A stretch of 64,000 nucleotides of DNA from Streptomyces gossypii (GTDB taxonomy: Bacteria; Actinomycetota; Actinomycetes; Streptomycetales; Streptomycetaceae). The position numbers and the translations under genes were made by a program. This document shows positions 7,865 to 16,526 of the stretch, one piece after another; position 1 is the first letter of the stretch; each line of letters opens with the position of its first letter. Location of the stretch: NCBI RefSeq assembly GCF_025165795.1, contig NZ_JAJAGO010000005.1:310001-374000 (forward strand), read 5' to 3'. Below the pieces are notes generated by a model, which searched no databases, was not told the DNA's origin, and saw only the letters and a program-made list of their open reading frames with translations.

Positions 7865-9868
7865 ATGGCATATGAGATCCCGCCGGAGGTACCGCACTTC
7901 GTCGACCGGGAGGGCCAGCAGGCGCTGGCGTTCCAGGCCGTCGCGGAACGCGGCGAGCAGCACGGCCCGACGTCCCGGCCGCTGTGTCTCGCGCTGAGCG
8001 GCCTGGCCGGAGTCGGCAAGACGGAGCTGGGTCTCCTCATCGCCCGTGCACAGCGGCAGCACTATCCCGACGACACCCTCTACGTCGACCTCGACGACCT
8101 GCGGCGGGACGGGGCGGTGGACGTCCTCGACGCGCTGGGCATGCTGCTGCGCGGACTCCGGGTGGAGCCGGAGCAGTGGGGCCTCGCGTTCCAGGACCGC
8201 TGCCGCGCGTACTGGTCGCGGACGGACGGCAAGCGGCTGATCGTCATCGTCGACAACGTGCGCTACGGGTCCGAGGCCGTGCCGCTGCTCCCGGCGTCCG
8301 GCGCCAGCCTGGTGATCATGATGAGCCATGGTCCGCTGCACGACCTGGAACACGGCGCGACGGTACCGCTCCCGTTGGACCCACTGGACGACGACGATGC
8401 ACGGGAGCTGCTGACGCGCCTCGTGGACCCGGGCGACAGGCGGCTGTCCGCCGAGCCCGAAGCGGTAACCGGACTCGTACACCTGTGCTCCGGCCTGCCT
8501 GCCGCCGTGCGCGTCGCCGGGCACTGGATGCGCAAGCACGGCCGCCGTCCGCTGTCACGCCTGCTCGCCGAGCTCACCACCGAACTCCAGGGGAAGGGGC
8601 TGCCCGTGGTGGAGCGGGTGTGGGACGCGGCCTACCGGGAGCTCACGCCGGACGCCGCTCTGCTCTACCGGTCGCTGCCGCTCGCTCCTGGGCCGACCTT
8701 CTCGCCGGAATCCGCGGCCGCGCTGCTGGACCGGGGGCGGGACGCCGCCGACGACGCGCTGGACGAACTGGAAGCCGCCGGGCTGCTGGACACCAGGGAT
8801 GTGCTGCACACCAGAGACGGCCGGATGCGGCTGCCGGGGCTGCTGCGCGCGCACGCGGAGCGCCGGGCCCGACAGGACGGGAACGCGCAGGAATCCGGCG
8901 ACACGCGCACGCGCATCGTCCGCTGGTATCTGCGGCAGGCCCAGCGGGCCGACGCGCTGGCGGCGGGCAGCCGGCTGACCGTGGCGGGCCTCGTGCCGCC
9001 GCTCCCCAGCGCGCCCGATGTGCAGTTCGAGCGCGCGGCACAGGCGTATCACTGGCTGGAGAACGAACGGCACGCGTTGTACGGATGCGTGCGCCTCGCC
9101 TACGCCTCGGGTGCCGACGCCGAGGTGGTCGCGCTGTGCGAACCGCTGTGGACGCACTTCCTCGACCACCCTCACCACGCCGACACCGTCGACGCGTTCG
9201 GGACCGGCGTGGCCTCCGCCCAGCGCGCCGGGCTCCTCCCCGCGCTGGTGCGCATGCGCTGCCAGCGTGCCCGCCCCCTGTGGGAGCAGGAGAGGTTCGA
9301 GGAGGCGGCGAACGAACTGGACCAGGCAGGCGGTGCCGCCGAGGCCCTGCCGGCAACCTTCGGGGACCGCGACAAGCTGCGGGCGTCGGTGATGGAGTTC
9401 CGGGGCATGCTGCTCTCCGCTCAGGGCGACTGGGCCGGGGCGGCGGAGCTCTTCCGAGCGTCCCGCGAGACACACCGCGCCATCCCCAACCCGTACGGAG
9501 TCATGCTCCAGACCTACCGGCTCGGGCAGGCAACGGCCGAGCTGGGGCGGCTGGAGCAGGCCGCCGAGCTGTTGGAGGAGGCGCATGCGACGGCCGCCGC
9601 ACTCGACCGTGCCCGCATGACCGCGCGTACGGGATTCGCGCTCGCCGGTGTCCTGCGCCGGATCGGGCAGCCCGCGCGGGCCCGCGAGCTGTATCTGGAG
9701 TCGCTCGGAAGCGCCCGAGCCCGCGGTTCCGGTCAGGACGAGGCCCGGACTCTGGACGCGCTCGCCGCGCTGGCGCAGGAGGACGGCAACGAGGCCGAGG
9801 CCCGTGAGCACCGCGAGGCCGCCCGCGCCGCGCGCGAGCGGAACACCGCCGACGAGGGGGCGGGCTGA
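7865..9868 (+). CDS. STAND/NB-ARC-type NTPase with TPR repeats
   Basis: A 667-residue protein. A P-loop GLAGVGKT lies at residues 46-53 and Walker B-like RLIVIVDNV near 124-132. An NB-ARC/winged-helix stretch ends with ...DDALDELEAAGLLD.. and LPGLLRAHAERRA, and Ala-rich helical TPR-like repeats fill residues ~410-660 (SVMEFRGMLLSAQGDWAGAAELFRASRETH, ELGRLEQAAELLEEAH, RIGQPARARELYLESLGSARA). The architecture is that of signal-transduction STAND ATPases; no DNA-binding SARP domain precedes it. The ATG at 7865 places the N-terminus just before the conserved VPHFVDREGQ segment. It converges on the glycosyltransferase-like gene. Confidence 0.8.
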   Translation: MAYEIPPEVPHFVDREGQQALAFQAVAERGEQHGPTSRPLCLALSGLAGVGKTELGLLIARAQRQHYPDDTLYVDLDDLRRDGAVDVLDALGMLLRGLRVEPEQWGLAFQDRCRAYWSRTDGKRLIVIVDNVRYGSEAVPLLPASGASLVIMMSHGPLHDLEHGATVPLPLDPLDDDDARELLTRLVDPGDRRLSAEPEAVTGLVHLCSGLPAAVRVAGHWMRKHGRRPLSRLLAELTTELQGKGLPVVERVWDAAYRELTPDAALLYRSLPLAPGPTFSPESAAALLDRGRDAADDALDELEAAGLLDTRDVLHTRDGRMRLPGLLRAHAERRARQDGNAQESGDTRTRIVRWYLRQAQRADALAAGSRLTVAGLVPPLPSAPDVQFERAAQAYHWLENERHALYGCVRLAYASGADAEVVALCEPLWTHFLDHPHHADTVDAFGTGVASAQRAGLLPALVRMRCQRARPLWEQERFEEAANELDQAGGAAEALPATFGDRDKLRASVMEFRGMLLSAQGDWAGAAELFRASRETHRAIPNPYGVMLQTYRLGQATAELGRLEQAAELLEEAHATAAALDRARMTARTGFALAGVLRRIGQPARARELYLESLGSARARGSGQDEARTLDALAALAQEDGNEAEAREHREAARAARERNTADEGAG

Positions 9869-9913
9869 CGCTTCGGTGCTGCTGGTGCTGCTGGTGCTGT
9901 TGGCCGAGAGACC

Positions 9914-11575
9914 CTAGTCGAGCACGTGTGCCGCCTCGTCGGCGGTGGCGGGGGAGAGCCGTGCGCGGAAGGCCACGCCCCCGATCACACAGCTGAGTTC
10001 GGCGGATTCGGCGCGCGGTCCGGCACGCCCGGCAAGCCAGGCGTGCACCGCGCACAGCACCGCGGCCGGATCCGCACGCACCACACGCCCGTCCTCCTGT
10101 CGGGGCTCGATACGGACCGACAGCAGCGAACGGGAGCGGGCGCGCACCACGCACAGCCAGGGTTCCAGAATGGCCGCGGCCGTCCGGCACCCCGGATAGC
10201 CGCCCAGCGCGTGGGCGGTCCATCCGGCCGCCGTCCAGGCCACGCTGTGCGGGGCCGCGGCGGGCTGCGGCGCACGGCGGCGGTAGAGGAGCCCGGCGCT
10301 CTGGGCGTACGGCTCCCCGGCCGCGCCGTGCTCGGCGGCGAGGTACTGCGCGGGCGCGTCCGTGTGGGCGGGAAGACGCTCCACCCGTATCTCCTCGCCG
10401 GACACCTCGGTACGCACCGCGAAAGCAGCAGGGGTACGGGCGGGCGGGGACGGAGACGGCAGGAGCCGGGCGGCGACCGGCTGGGGCGGCGGGGCCAGCC
10501 GGAGCAGTCCGTACAGCTCCTCCCGCAACCTCCCCAGCGCGCGCCCCTGTTCGGCGAAGACCGTGTCCGCGAGGGCGCGTACGGCACCGGGGCGGTGGGG
10601 CGCGCCGAGTGCGGCTTCGAGACTCCCCGTATCGCCGGGCTCCTCCAGGCGGGGGCTCTGGGAGAGGAGTTCGGCCATCGGGCTGCCGGGTATCAGCTCG
10701 TCACCGCCGTCGTATGCGCCGATCAGCGGACAGCCCAGTGCCGCCGCGTACAACGCGGTCGATCCGTGGTCGGTGACCACGGCGTCGGCGGCGGTGAGCA
10801 GGGCACCCCATTCCTCGTAGGGGCCAGCGAGGGCCATCCCGGCGTCGATGGCGGGCGCCAGACGCTCCGTCAGATCGAAGGCGCCGATGAGGCTGCGCTC
10901 GTTGGGGTGGAGGACCAACGCCAACTGATAGGTGTCGTACGGGAGGTGGAGCGCGAGGCCGGAAAGCAGCCCGGGGCGGCGCCGGAAGAGGGATTCCGGC
11001 CCCCAGGTGGACGTGAGGACGATCAGTTTCCGCGCGCCGGTGCCCAGTGCGGCCCGATAGCGGTCGCGGTGGTCGCGGGAGGCGAGGATCCGTTCCAGGG
11101 TCGGGTCACCGACCACTGCGGCACGTGCGGCGGCCTGCGGACTGGCGGCTGCCAGCTGGGCGACCTGGCTGGGGTGCGCCAGCGCGTGGAAGGAGGCAAG
11201 GGCATTCCCGTCGGGCAGCAGATAGGCGGGATCGAGCCCGGAGGCGGAATCGCCCGAACCCTCGCCGCGCAGGCTCTTGCTGAAGCCCGCCCCGTGCGGC
11301 AGGAGCGCGCGGGTGCCGCGCAGCAGCCGGAGCTCGCCTTTCGGGCTCGCGGCCAGGATCAGGTCGTGAGTGTGGCGGAGTGCCTCGTCCCAGGGAATGG
11401 TCCGGGCCCGGGCGTGCTCGATGGCGGCGAGGGCGTCGATGCCGAAATCCGAACCGGGGACGAGGGTGAAGCGCCGGTCGATGCGGGCGTCACCCGCGAA
11501 GACCGGCAGCACGTCGAGCAGCCGGTAGAGCGCGGTCGCCGACCGGGCAGCGAAGAGCACCGTTCCGTCGGTCAC
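9914..11575 (-). CDS. CDP-glycerol/GT-B glycosyltransferase-like protein
   Basis: A 553-residue protein with the fold signature of GT-B/CDP-glycerol glycerophosphotransferase-like enzymes. KLIVLTSTWGPESLFRRRP and YEEWGALLTAADAVVTDHGSTALYAAALGCPLI form the nucleotide-binding half (~residues 180-320), and a C-terminal unrelated ~170-residue part follows. Homologues in Streptomyces are often labelled translation initiation factor 2, which the sequence does not support. The GTG at 11573-11575 opens MTDGTVLFAARSATALYRLLDVLPVF but has no Shine-Dalgarno sequence, because a GGCGACG heptamer tract lies immediately upstream. The true start may lie across that tract. Confidence 0.7.
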   Translation of the reverse strand: MTDGTVLFAARSATALYRLLDVLPVFAGDARIDRRFTLVPGSDFGIDALAAIEHARARTIPWDEALRHTHDLILAASPKGELRLLRGTRALLPHGAGFSKSLRGEGSGDSASGLDPAYLLPDGNALASFHALAHPSQVAQLAAASPQAAARAAVVGDPTLERILASRDHRDRYRAALGTGARKLIVLTSTWGPESLFRRRPGLLSGLALHLPYDTYQLALVLHPNERSLIGAFDLTERLAPAIDAGMALAGPYEEWGALLTAADAVVTDHGSTALYAAALGCPLIGAYDGGDELIPGSPMAELLSQSPRLEEPGDTGSLEAALGAPHRPGAVRALADTVFAEQGRALGRLREELYGLLRLAPPPQPVAARLLPSPSPPARTPAAFAVRTEVSGEEIRVERLPAHTDAPAQYLAAEHGAAGEPYAQSAGLLYRRRAPQPAAAPHSVAWTAAGWTAHALGGYPGCRTAAAILEPWLCVVRARSRSLLSVRIEPRQEDGRVVRADPAAVLCAVHAWLAGRAGPRAESAELSCVIGGVAFRARLSPATADEAAHVLD

Positions 11576-11654
11576 GTCGCCCGTCGCCCGTCGCCCGTCG
11601 CCCGTCGCCCGTCGCCCGTCGCCCGTCGCCCGTCGCCCGTCGCCCGTCGCCCGT
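11575..11654. repeat. Eleven-copy heptanucleotide tandem repeat (CGTCGCC)
   Basis: Eleven perfect copies of CGTCGCC occupy 11575-11651, followed by a partial CGT. On the minus strand the unit is GGCGACG. The tract begins in the GTG start codon of the glycosyltransferase-like gene and extends upstream of it. It has no stop codon in any minus-strand frame because a 7-bp period cycles through G-D-G-R-R-A-T. An ATG at 11663-11661 lies just beyond it, one nucleotide out of frame with the gene at the present copy number. Confidence 0.95.
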
Positions 11655-11821
11655 AGTGTTCATGCTACTGGGCGGGCCTTTACCTGACCTGCGTTTCCGC
11701 AGATCAGTGATGATGTCCTCGCGTCGTCCGGCGGCATGCGCAGATGGTATCCGCAGCGCGCGAAACAGGCCCTGAGGGCGTACCGCGTGTGCACCCGAGC
11801 CCAGCGGGGAGGATGTGGCTC

Positions 11822-12310
11822 ATGAGTGAGTGGGGGATCGCCTTGATCTCGGCAGGTTCGGCGCTCGCGGGCGGTCTGGTCACCGGGTGGTTCGCCCGCA
11901 GCGCGGGCGTCCGACAGGCGGACGCGGCACGCCACGCGGGTGACCGTCAGGCGGACGCGCTGCTCGAAACGGTCCGCAGGACATTCGAGGAGCAGCGCAC
12001 CGTCAGGTTGCTGGACCTGCGCCGCCAGACCTACCTGCGGTTTCTGGAAGCCGCGGAGGTGGTCCTCCTGGCCCGGCGGAGCAGCGGCGCGGGGCAGTCC
12101 GGCGACGGCCCTGCCCTGCAACGGGCCCTCGGGGCCGTCATGTTGGAGGGCCCTTCCGAAGTGGCCGGAGCGGCGCAGGAGCTGGACCGCTGTCTGCGCA
12201 CCGGTGGTCGGCCCGACGATCTCGAGGACGCCCGCCGCAACTTCATCACGACGGCCCGGGGCACCTTGGAACCCTCCGGAACGGCACTGGCATCCCCTGT
12301 GATCAGCTGA
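11822..12310 (+). CDS. Small membrane-anchored coiled-coil protein
   Basis: A 162-residue protein that I do not recognise functionally. One N-terminal membrane helix (GIALISAGSALAGGLVTGWFA, ~4-24) is followed by a long amphipathic helix rich in Gln/Arg/Asp (VRQADAARHAGDRQADALLETVRRTFEEQR). The ATG at 11822 follows GGGAGGATG about 9 bp upstream and puts the membrane helix at the N-terminus. It is 4 bp from the next gene, which encodes a protein of the same architecture, so the two look like a paralogous pair in one operon. Confidence 0.65.
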   Translation: MSEWGIALISAGSALAGGLVTGWFARSAGVRQADAARHAGDRQADALLETVRRTFEEQRTVRLLDLRRQTYLRFLEAAEVVLLARRSSGAGQSGDGPALQRALGAVMLEGPSEVAGAAQELDRCLRTGGRPDDLEDARRNFITTARGTLEPSGTALASPVIS

Positions 12311-12314
12311 AGCC

Positions 12315-12782
12315 GTGGAAGCGCTCTGGGCGAGTGTCGTAGCGGTCGGTGGCACGCTCATGGGTGCCGTGATCACGCACGTCTTCCAGCGTTCCGCCTC
12401 CCAGCGCGGTGAGCTGTTCGCGCGGTCCGAGGCGCTCCGGCAGGAGCGCATGACCACCTACAGTTCGTTCGCCGCCGTGCTGGAGGACTACCGCCACGGC
12501 CAGGCGGGACGCTGGTACAGCGGCCAGGAGGATCCGGACGGAGCGGCCTACCTCGCGGCACGGGACGAGGCGCACCGTCTCCGCACGGTGGCACGGCAGG
12601 CGCTCTACCGGGTCAAACTCGTCACTGATGACCGGGAGGTGATCCTCGCGGCCGAGCGCGCCTATCAGTGCACGCGGGACATCTCGACAGCTCAGGAGCG
12701 GACGGAGCGGGACCCGCTGGACGCCCGGGCGAGGCGGGCGATCGAAGGGTTCGTGGCCCGTGCCGCACCGCTGACCCGCTGA
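12315..12782 (+). CDS. Small membrane-anchored protein, paralogue of upstream gene
   Basis: A 155-residue protein with an N-terminal membrane helix (LWASVVAVGGTLMGAVITHVF) followed by charged helices (RSEALRQERMTTYSSFAAVLEDY). It begins at GTG 12315, 4 bp after the previous stop. The family resembles hypothetical Streptomyces proteins of this size, with no known role. Its last 31 codons are duplicated as a truncated copy at 16355-16460. Confidence 0.65.
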   Translation: MEALWASVVAVGGTLMGAVITHVFQRSASQRGELFARSEALRQERMTTYSSFAAVLEDYRHGQAGRWYSGQEDPDGAAYLAARDEAHRLRTVARQALYRVKLVTDDREVILAAERAYQCTRDISTAQERTERDPLDARARRAIEGFVARAAPLTR

Positions 12783-12791
12783 TCCGTCCAG

Positions 12792-12866
12792 GGACGGCAG
12801 GCCCTTCCACGCCGAACCGGGAATCCCTCCGGCGGTCTTCGCGGTCCCGTACGTCCACCTGGAGCC
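12792..12866 (+). pseudogene. GNAT acetyltransferase gene remnant
   Basis: These 75 bp align without gaps to 16616-16690 inside the intact GNAT gene (64 of 75 bases identical by hand), covering roughly GNAT codons 31-55. The start codon and everything downstream are missing. The fragment sits 10 bp after the stop of the small membrane protein, mirroring the gene order of the complete copy 3.7 kb away. Confidence 0.75.
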
Positions 12867-12880
12867 ATCGGGCCACGCCA

Positions 12881-12900
12881 TGACCGGCTTTCGCCGGTCA
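12881..12900. terminator. Bidirectional hairpin terminator
   Basis: TGACCGGC and GCCGGTCA pair over 8 bp around a TTTC loop. The right arm contains the TGA stop of the minus-strand MocR gene. Confidence 0.6.
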
Positions 12901-14415
12901 GCTCTGAGGGGCCCGTCCCTTGCGGGGATCACCCCCGCGCATCGGCGGGGGCTCCGGGCGGTCCTCCTGCGGGGAGTCCGGGACGGCGAGGCAGAGGGCG
13001 TCCAGGGCAGCGGAGAAGGCGTGGTCCGGTGGGGTGCCGTAGCCGATGACCAGGCCGTCGCGGGGCGGCATCGCGCTGTCGGGGTGGCGGTAGGAGCGCA
13101 GCCCGTCGAGGGCGAGACCCTGCCGCCTGGCCGCCCGCAGCGCCTCGTCCTCGGTGCCCTCCGGCAGTTCCAGAACCGCGTGCAGTCCGGCCGCGATCCC
13201 GCTCACCCGGATGTGCGGCGCGCGTACGGCGAGGGTGCTCGCCAGCAGGTCGCGCCGCCGCCGGTAGCTCTGCCGCATCCGCCGCAGATGCCTGTCGTAC
13301 GCTCCGCAGGCGACGAAGTCGGCGAGCGTCAGCTGGTCGACGACCCCGGACCACATCTCGCGGGAGCCCTTCGCGGCCAGCACGTCGTCGACCATCCACC
13401 CCGGGAGCACCATCCATCCGAGCCGCAGCGCCGGCGACAGGCTCTTGCTCGCCGAACCGAGATAGACCACCCGGTCAGGGTCGAGGCCCTGCACCGCGCC
13501 GACCGGCTGCCGGTCATAGCGGAACTCGCCATCGTAGTCATCCTCCACGATCAGCCCGCCCGACGCGCGCGCCCAGTCGACGACCCCCGCCCGCCGCTCG
13601 GGGTGCAGCGGCCCGCCGGTCGGGAACTGGTGCGCCGGCGTGAGCAGCACCGTCCTCGCCCCGGTCCCGGGCAGTTCCTCGATCCGGGCCCCGTGCGAGT
13701 CCACGGTCAGCGGGACCGTGCGCGGCCCCGGCTCGTCGAGCACGTCACGGTGAAAGTCGAGCCCGTACGACTCCACCGCGACCCGGCCCTCGCGCAGCCC
13801 GCCGACCAGCCGCAGCCCGTGCGCGAACCCGGCGCAGATCACGATCCGGTCGGGCTCCGTGCGTACCCCTCGAGCCCGCGCCAGGTACTCCGCGAGCGCC
13901 TCTCGCAGTTCGGGCCGGCCACGCGGATCGCCGACGCCGAAGGCGCTGTTGGGGGCCGCCGCGACGGCCCGCCGGGTCGCCGTGAGCCAGGCGGCACGCG
14001 GGAAGGCGGCCGCGTCGGGCGAGCTGGGCCGCAGGTCGTGCACGGTGCGCCGGCGGGTGGGGCGCTGCGGGCGTCGGGCGAGCTCCGGCTGGGAGGGGAC
14101 GGCCCGCTGGGCCACCCGGGTGCCGGAGCCCTGCCGGGCGGAGAGCCAACCCTCCTCGCACAGCTCTGCGTAGGCGTGGGCCACGGTGTTGCGGGCGATC
14201 CCCAGGTCGACGGCGAGGCTGCGGTAGGGCGGCAGCCGGGTCCCGGGGAGGAGCCGGCCGGAGCGGACGGCTTCGCGCAGGGCGTGCATGAGCTGGGTCC
14301 GCAGACTGCCCTCCCCGGTGAGTTCCAGATGGAGGTCGGTCCCGACGGGCGGCCTCGTACCCGCTGCGGCGTCAGCGGTGTCCGGCTCCGAGGAATTGAC
14401 CCATGAGTCCTCCAT
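12898..14415 (-). CDS. MocR/PdxR-type GntR-aminotransferase regulator
   Basis: A 505-residue fusion. The N-terminal GntR winged helix (~residues 35-105: LRTQLMHALREAVRSGRLLPGTRLPPYRSLAVDLGIARNTVAHAYAEL) is joined to a fold-type-I aminotransferase domain with FGVGDPRGRPELREALAEYL, IVEDDYDGEFRYDRQP (PLP-ring Asp) and YLGSASKSLSPALRLGWMV (Schiff-base Lys in SASK). MocR regulators sense PLP or amino compounds and usually control a divergent gene. Here the AhpD-like gene starts 46 bp away on the other strand, followed by an MFS exporter, both likely targets. Confidence 0.92.
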   Translation of the reverse strand: MEDSWVNSSEPDTADAAAGTRPPVGTDLHLELTGEGSLRTQLMHALREAVRSGRLLPGTRLPPYRSLAVDLGIARNTVAHAYAELCEEGWLSARQGSGTRVAQRAVPSQPELARRPQRPTRRRTVHDLRPSSPDAAAFPRAAWLTATRRAVAAAPNSAFGVGDPRGRPELREALAEYLARARGVRTEPDRIVICAGFAHGLRLVGGLREGRVAVESYGLDFHRDVLDEPGPRTVPLTVDSHGARIEELPGTGARTVLLTPAHQFPTGGPLHPERRAGVVDWARASGGLIVEDDYDGEFRYDRQPVGAVQGLDPDRVVYLGSASKSLSPALRLGWMVLPGWMVDDVLAAKGSREMWSGVVDQLTLADFVACGAYDRHLRRMRQSYRRRRDLLASTLAVRAPHIRVSGIAAGLHAVLELPEGTEDEALRAARRQGLALDGLRSYRHPDSAMPPRDGLVIGYGTPPDHAFSAALDALCLAVPDSPQEDRPEPPPMRGGDPRKGRAPQS

Positions 14416-14461
14416 GGGAATGCACCATATCTTGGGCCGTTTCCGCTCCTAGGTTCATGGC

Positions 14462-14914
14462 ATGTCCATTTTTCAGGTACCAGAGCGCATGAACTTCTCC
14501 GCTGTCGCTCCCAAGGTCTTCAAGGCTGTCCTCGCCCTGGACGCCGCCGCCCGCGACGGCATCGACCCCGTCCTCCTGGAGCTGGTGCAGATCCGCGCCT
14601 CCCAGGTCAACCGCTGTGCGTACTGCATCGACTACCACACCTCCGACGCCCGCAAGGCGGGGGAGACGGAGGAGCGGATCCACCAGCTCTCCGCGTGGGA
14701 GGAGTCGAGCCTGTTCACCGTGCGGGAGCGGGCCGCCGTCGCGCTGACCGAGGCCGTCACCCGTCTCCCCGAGGGCGTGCCGGACGCGGTCTACGAAGAG
14801 GCCGCGAAGCACTTCGCTGAGAAGGAACTCGCCCAGCTGATCGCGCTGATCTTCACCACCAACGCGTGGAACCGCATGAACGTCGCCACGCGCAAGACCC
14901 CCGGCACCGAGTAG
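14462..14914 (+). CDS. AhpD-like/carboxymuconolactone decarboxylase family protein
   Basis: A 150-residue all-helical protein with the redox motif CAYCIDYH (C-x2-C-x3-H) preceded by ELVQIRASQVN, the signature of AhpD-like alkylhydroperoxidases. The C-terminal LIALIFTTNAWNRMNVATR is the standard family end. Expected role: thiol-dependent peroxide reduction or a related redox function. It is divergent from the MocR regulator and 96 bp upstream of the MFS gene, suggesting a small stress-response unit. Confidence 0.9.
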   Translation: MSIFQVPERMNFSAVAPKVFKAVLALDAAARDGIDPVLLELVQIRASQVNRCAYCIDYHTSDARKAGETEERIHQLSAWEESSLFTVRERAAVALTEAVTRLPEGVPDAVYEEAAKHFAEKELAQLIALIFTTNAWNRMNVATRKTPGTE

Positions 14915-15010
14915 CCGCGCAGCTCCACCCCACGGGGCGGGGGCCGACCCCCGCGACCCCCGCTCCCTGGCAGCCGTGGACCATTCTCCTCATGAAGGGC
15001 TGTTGAAGCC

Positions 15011-16216
15011 GTGACCTCCGTCGACACCCCGGCGCCCGCCACCAGCGGGGACCATTCGCCCGTGAAGGGCTGGCTCGCCGTCCTCGCGGTGACCCTGGGC
15101 ATCTTCTCCCTGATGACCTCCGAGCTGCTGCCCGTGGGCCTGCTCACCCCGGTCGGTTCGGCCCTGAACGTGTCAGAGGGCACCGCGGGCCTGATGGTGA
15201 CCGTTCCCGGTCTCGTCGCCGCCATCTCGGCGCCCCTGGTCACCGTGGCCACCGGCCGTGTCGACCGCCGTCTCGTCCTCGTCGTCCTGATCGGCCTGGT
15301 CGGCGCCGCCAACCTCGCGTCGGCGTTCGCGGACAGCTTCGCCGTCGTCCTCGCCGCCCGGTTCCTCGTCGGCATCAGCGTCGGCGGTTTCTGGCCGATC
15401 GCCGGCGGCATCGCGATGCGGCTGGTGCCCGCGAAGCACGTCCCCCGTGCCACGGCCGTCATCTTCGGCGGTGTCGAGACCGCCTCCGTCCTGGGCGTGC
15501 CGACCGGCACGTTCATCGGCGACCTCAGCAGCTGGCGTACCGCCTTCGCGGTCGTCGGCATCCTCGGCCTGGTCTCCCTGGTCTGCATGGTGTTCCTGAT
15601 GCCGAAGGTCCCGGCCGAGCGGACCATCGCTTTCGCCGACCTGTCGAAGGTGCTCAAGGGCAACGCGGGCGTCCGGACCGGGATCGCCATGACCTTCCTC
15701 GTCATCACCGGCCACTTCCTGGCCTACACGTTCGTCCGGCCGATCCTCCAGGACGACAGCGTCGGCGAGAACATGGTCGGCGCCCTGCTGCTGGCCTTCG
15801 GCGTCGCCGGAATCTGCGGCAACTTCATCGCCGGAGCGCTCATCGCCAAGCGGCTGCGCCAGACCGTCATGGGGATCTCCGTGATCCTCACCGTGGCTAT
15901 GGCCGTCCTGGCCCTCGCCGACACCTCGGTCCCCACCGCCGCCGCGATCCTGATCCTGTGGGGCCTGGGGTACGGCGCGGTGCCGGTCACCTTCCAGACC
16001 TGGATCCTCGAAGCCGCCCCGGACGCCACCGAGGCGGCCTCCTCGCTGTACGTCTCCACCTTCAACCTCTCGATCGCGCTCGGCGCGCTCTTCGGAGGAC
16101 TCGCCGTCGACGGCATCTCCACCACGAGCGTGCTGTGGATCGGTGCCGCGCTCGCCGTCCTCACGCTCTTCGTCGTGGGCAGCTCCCGGCGCGGGGCGGC
16201 CGTCGCCGCCGAGTGA
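15011..16216 (+). CDS. MFS transporter, DHA1 drug-efflux type
   Basis: A 401-residue 12-helix permease. It begins GWLAVLAVTLGIFSLMTSELLPVGLLTPVG, the usual helix 1 of the DHA1 arabinose/drug exporters (YdhP/PbuE-like, TSE(L/F)LPVG motif), and has FLVGISVGGFWPIAGGIAMRLVP in helix 4-5. Start is GTG 15011. It probably exports a toxic or signalling compound together with the AhpD-like neighbour under MocR control. Substrate cannot be inferred. Confidence 0.88.
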   Translation: MTSVDTPAPATSGDHSPVKGWLAVLAVTLGIFSLMTSELLPVGLLTPVGSALNVSEGTAGLMVTVPGLVAAISAPLVTVATGRVDRRLVLVVLIGLVGAANLASAFADSFAVVLAARFLVGISVGGFWPIAGGIAMRLVPAKHVPRATAVIFGGVETASVLGVPTGTFIGDLSSWRTAFAVVGILGLVSLVCMVFLMPKVPAERTIAFADLSKVLKGNAGVRTGIAMTFLVITGHFLAYTFVRPILQDDSVGENMVGALLLAFGVAGICGNFIAGALIAKRLRQTVMGISVILTVAMAVLALADTSVPTAAAILILWGLGYGAVPVTFQTWILEAAPDATEAASSLYVSTFNLSIALGALFGGLAVDGISTTSVLWIGAALAVLTLFVVGSSRRGAAVAAE

Positions 16217-16354
16217 GACCAGGGGTCGTCCGCCCGGCCCCGACGAACGCCCGCTCCCCGTGCTTCACGTCCCCCGTGCACGGGGGACGGGCTCCCCCCG
16301 GTTCTCCATGTTCGGCCCTCGTCTTTGCGAAAACGAACCGGACAGTACGTCGGT

Positions 16355-16460
16355 CACCAGGGCACGCGGGACCTCTCGACAGCTCAGGAGCGGACGGAGC
16401 GGGACTCGCTGGACGTCCAGGCGAGGCGGGCGATCGGAGGGTTCCTGGCCCGTGCACCGT
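16355..16460 (+). pseudogene. Truncated copy of the small membrane protein C-terminus
   Basis: Translated in frame this segment reads TRDLSTAQERTERDSLDV... and matches the last part of the protein at 12315-12782 in 25 of 31 positions. The N-terminal two thirds, including the membrane helix, are absent. It precedes the intact GNAT gene, whereas the intact membrane gene precedes the GNAT remnant at 12792. The two loci are therefore reciprocal halves of a duplication. Confidence 0.75.
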
Positions 16461-16494
16461 TGATCCGCTGGCCCGCTGATCCGCCGACGGGTTG

Positions 16495-16508
16495 TGGGAG
16501 CGCTCCCA
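16495..16508. promoter_or_regulatory. Perfect CebR-type LacI operator
   Basis: TGGGAGCGCTCCCA is a perfect 14-bp palindrome identical to the operator I recall for CebR, the Streptomyces cellobiose/cellotriose repressor. It lies 19 bp before the GTG of the GNAT gene. A second identical copy is at 42011. Confidence 0.75.
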
Positions 16509-16526
16509 GGTGTGCAGGATGGTGCC

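Noticed and set aside
9869..9913. CTG-rich triplet run (TGCTGCTGGTGCTGCTGGTG) between convergent genes
   Set aside because: It is short and imperfect, with no sign of function. It is probably low-complexity sequence, and I do not call it a repeat element.
11575..11654. The heptamer tract considered as a CRISPR array
   Set aside because: The units are 7 bp with no spacers and no cas genes nearby. It is a simple tandem repeat.
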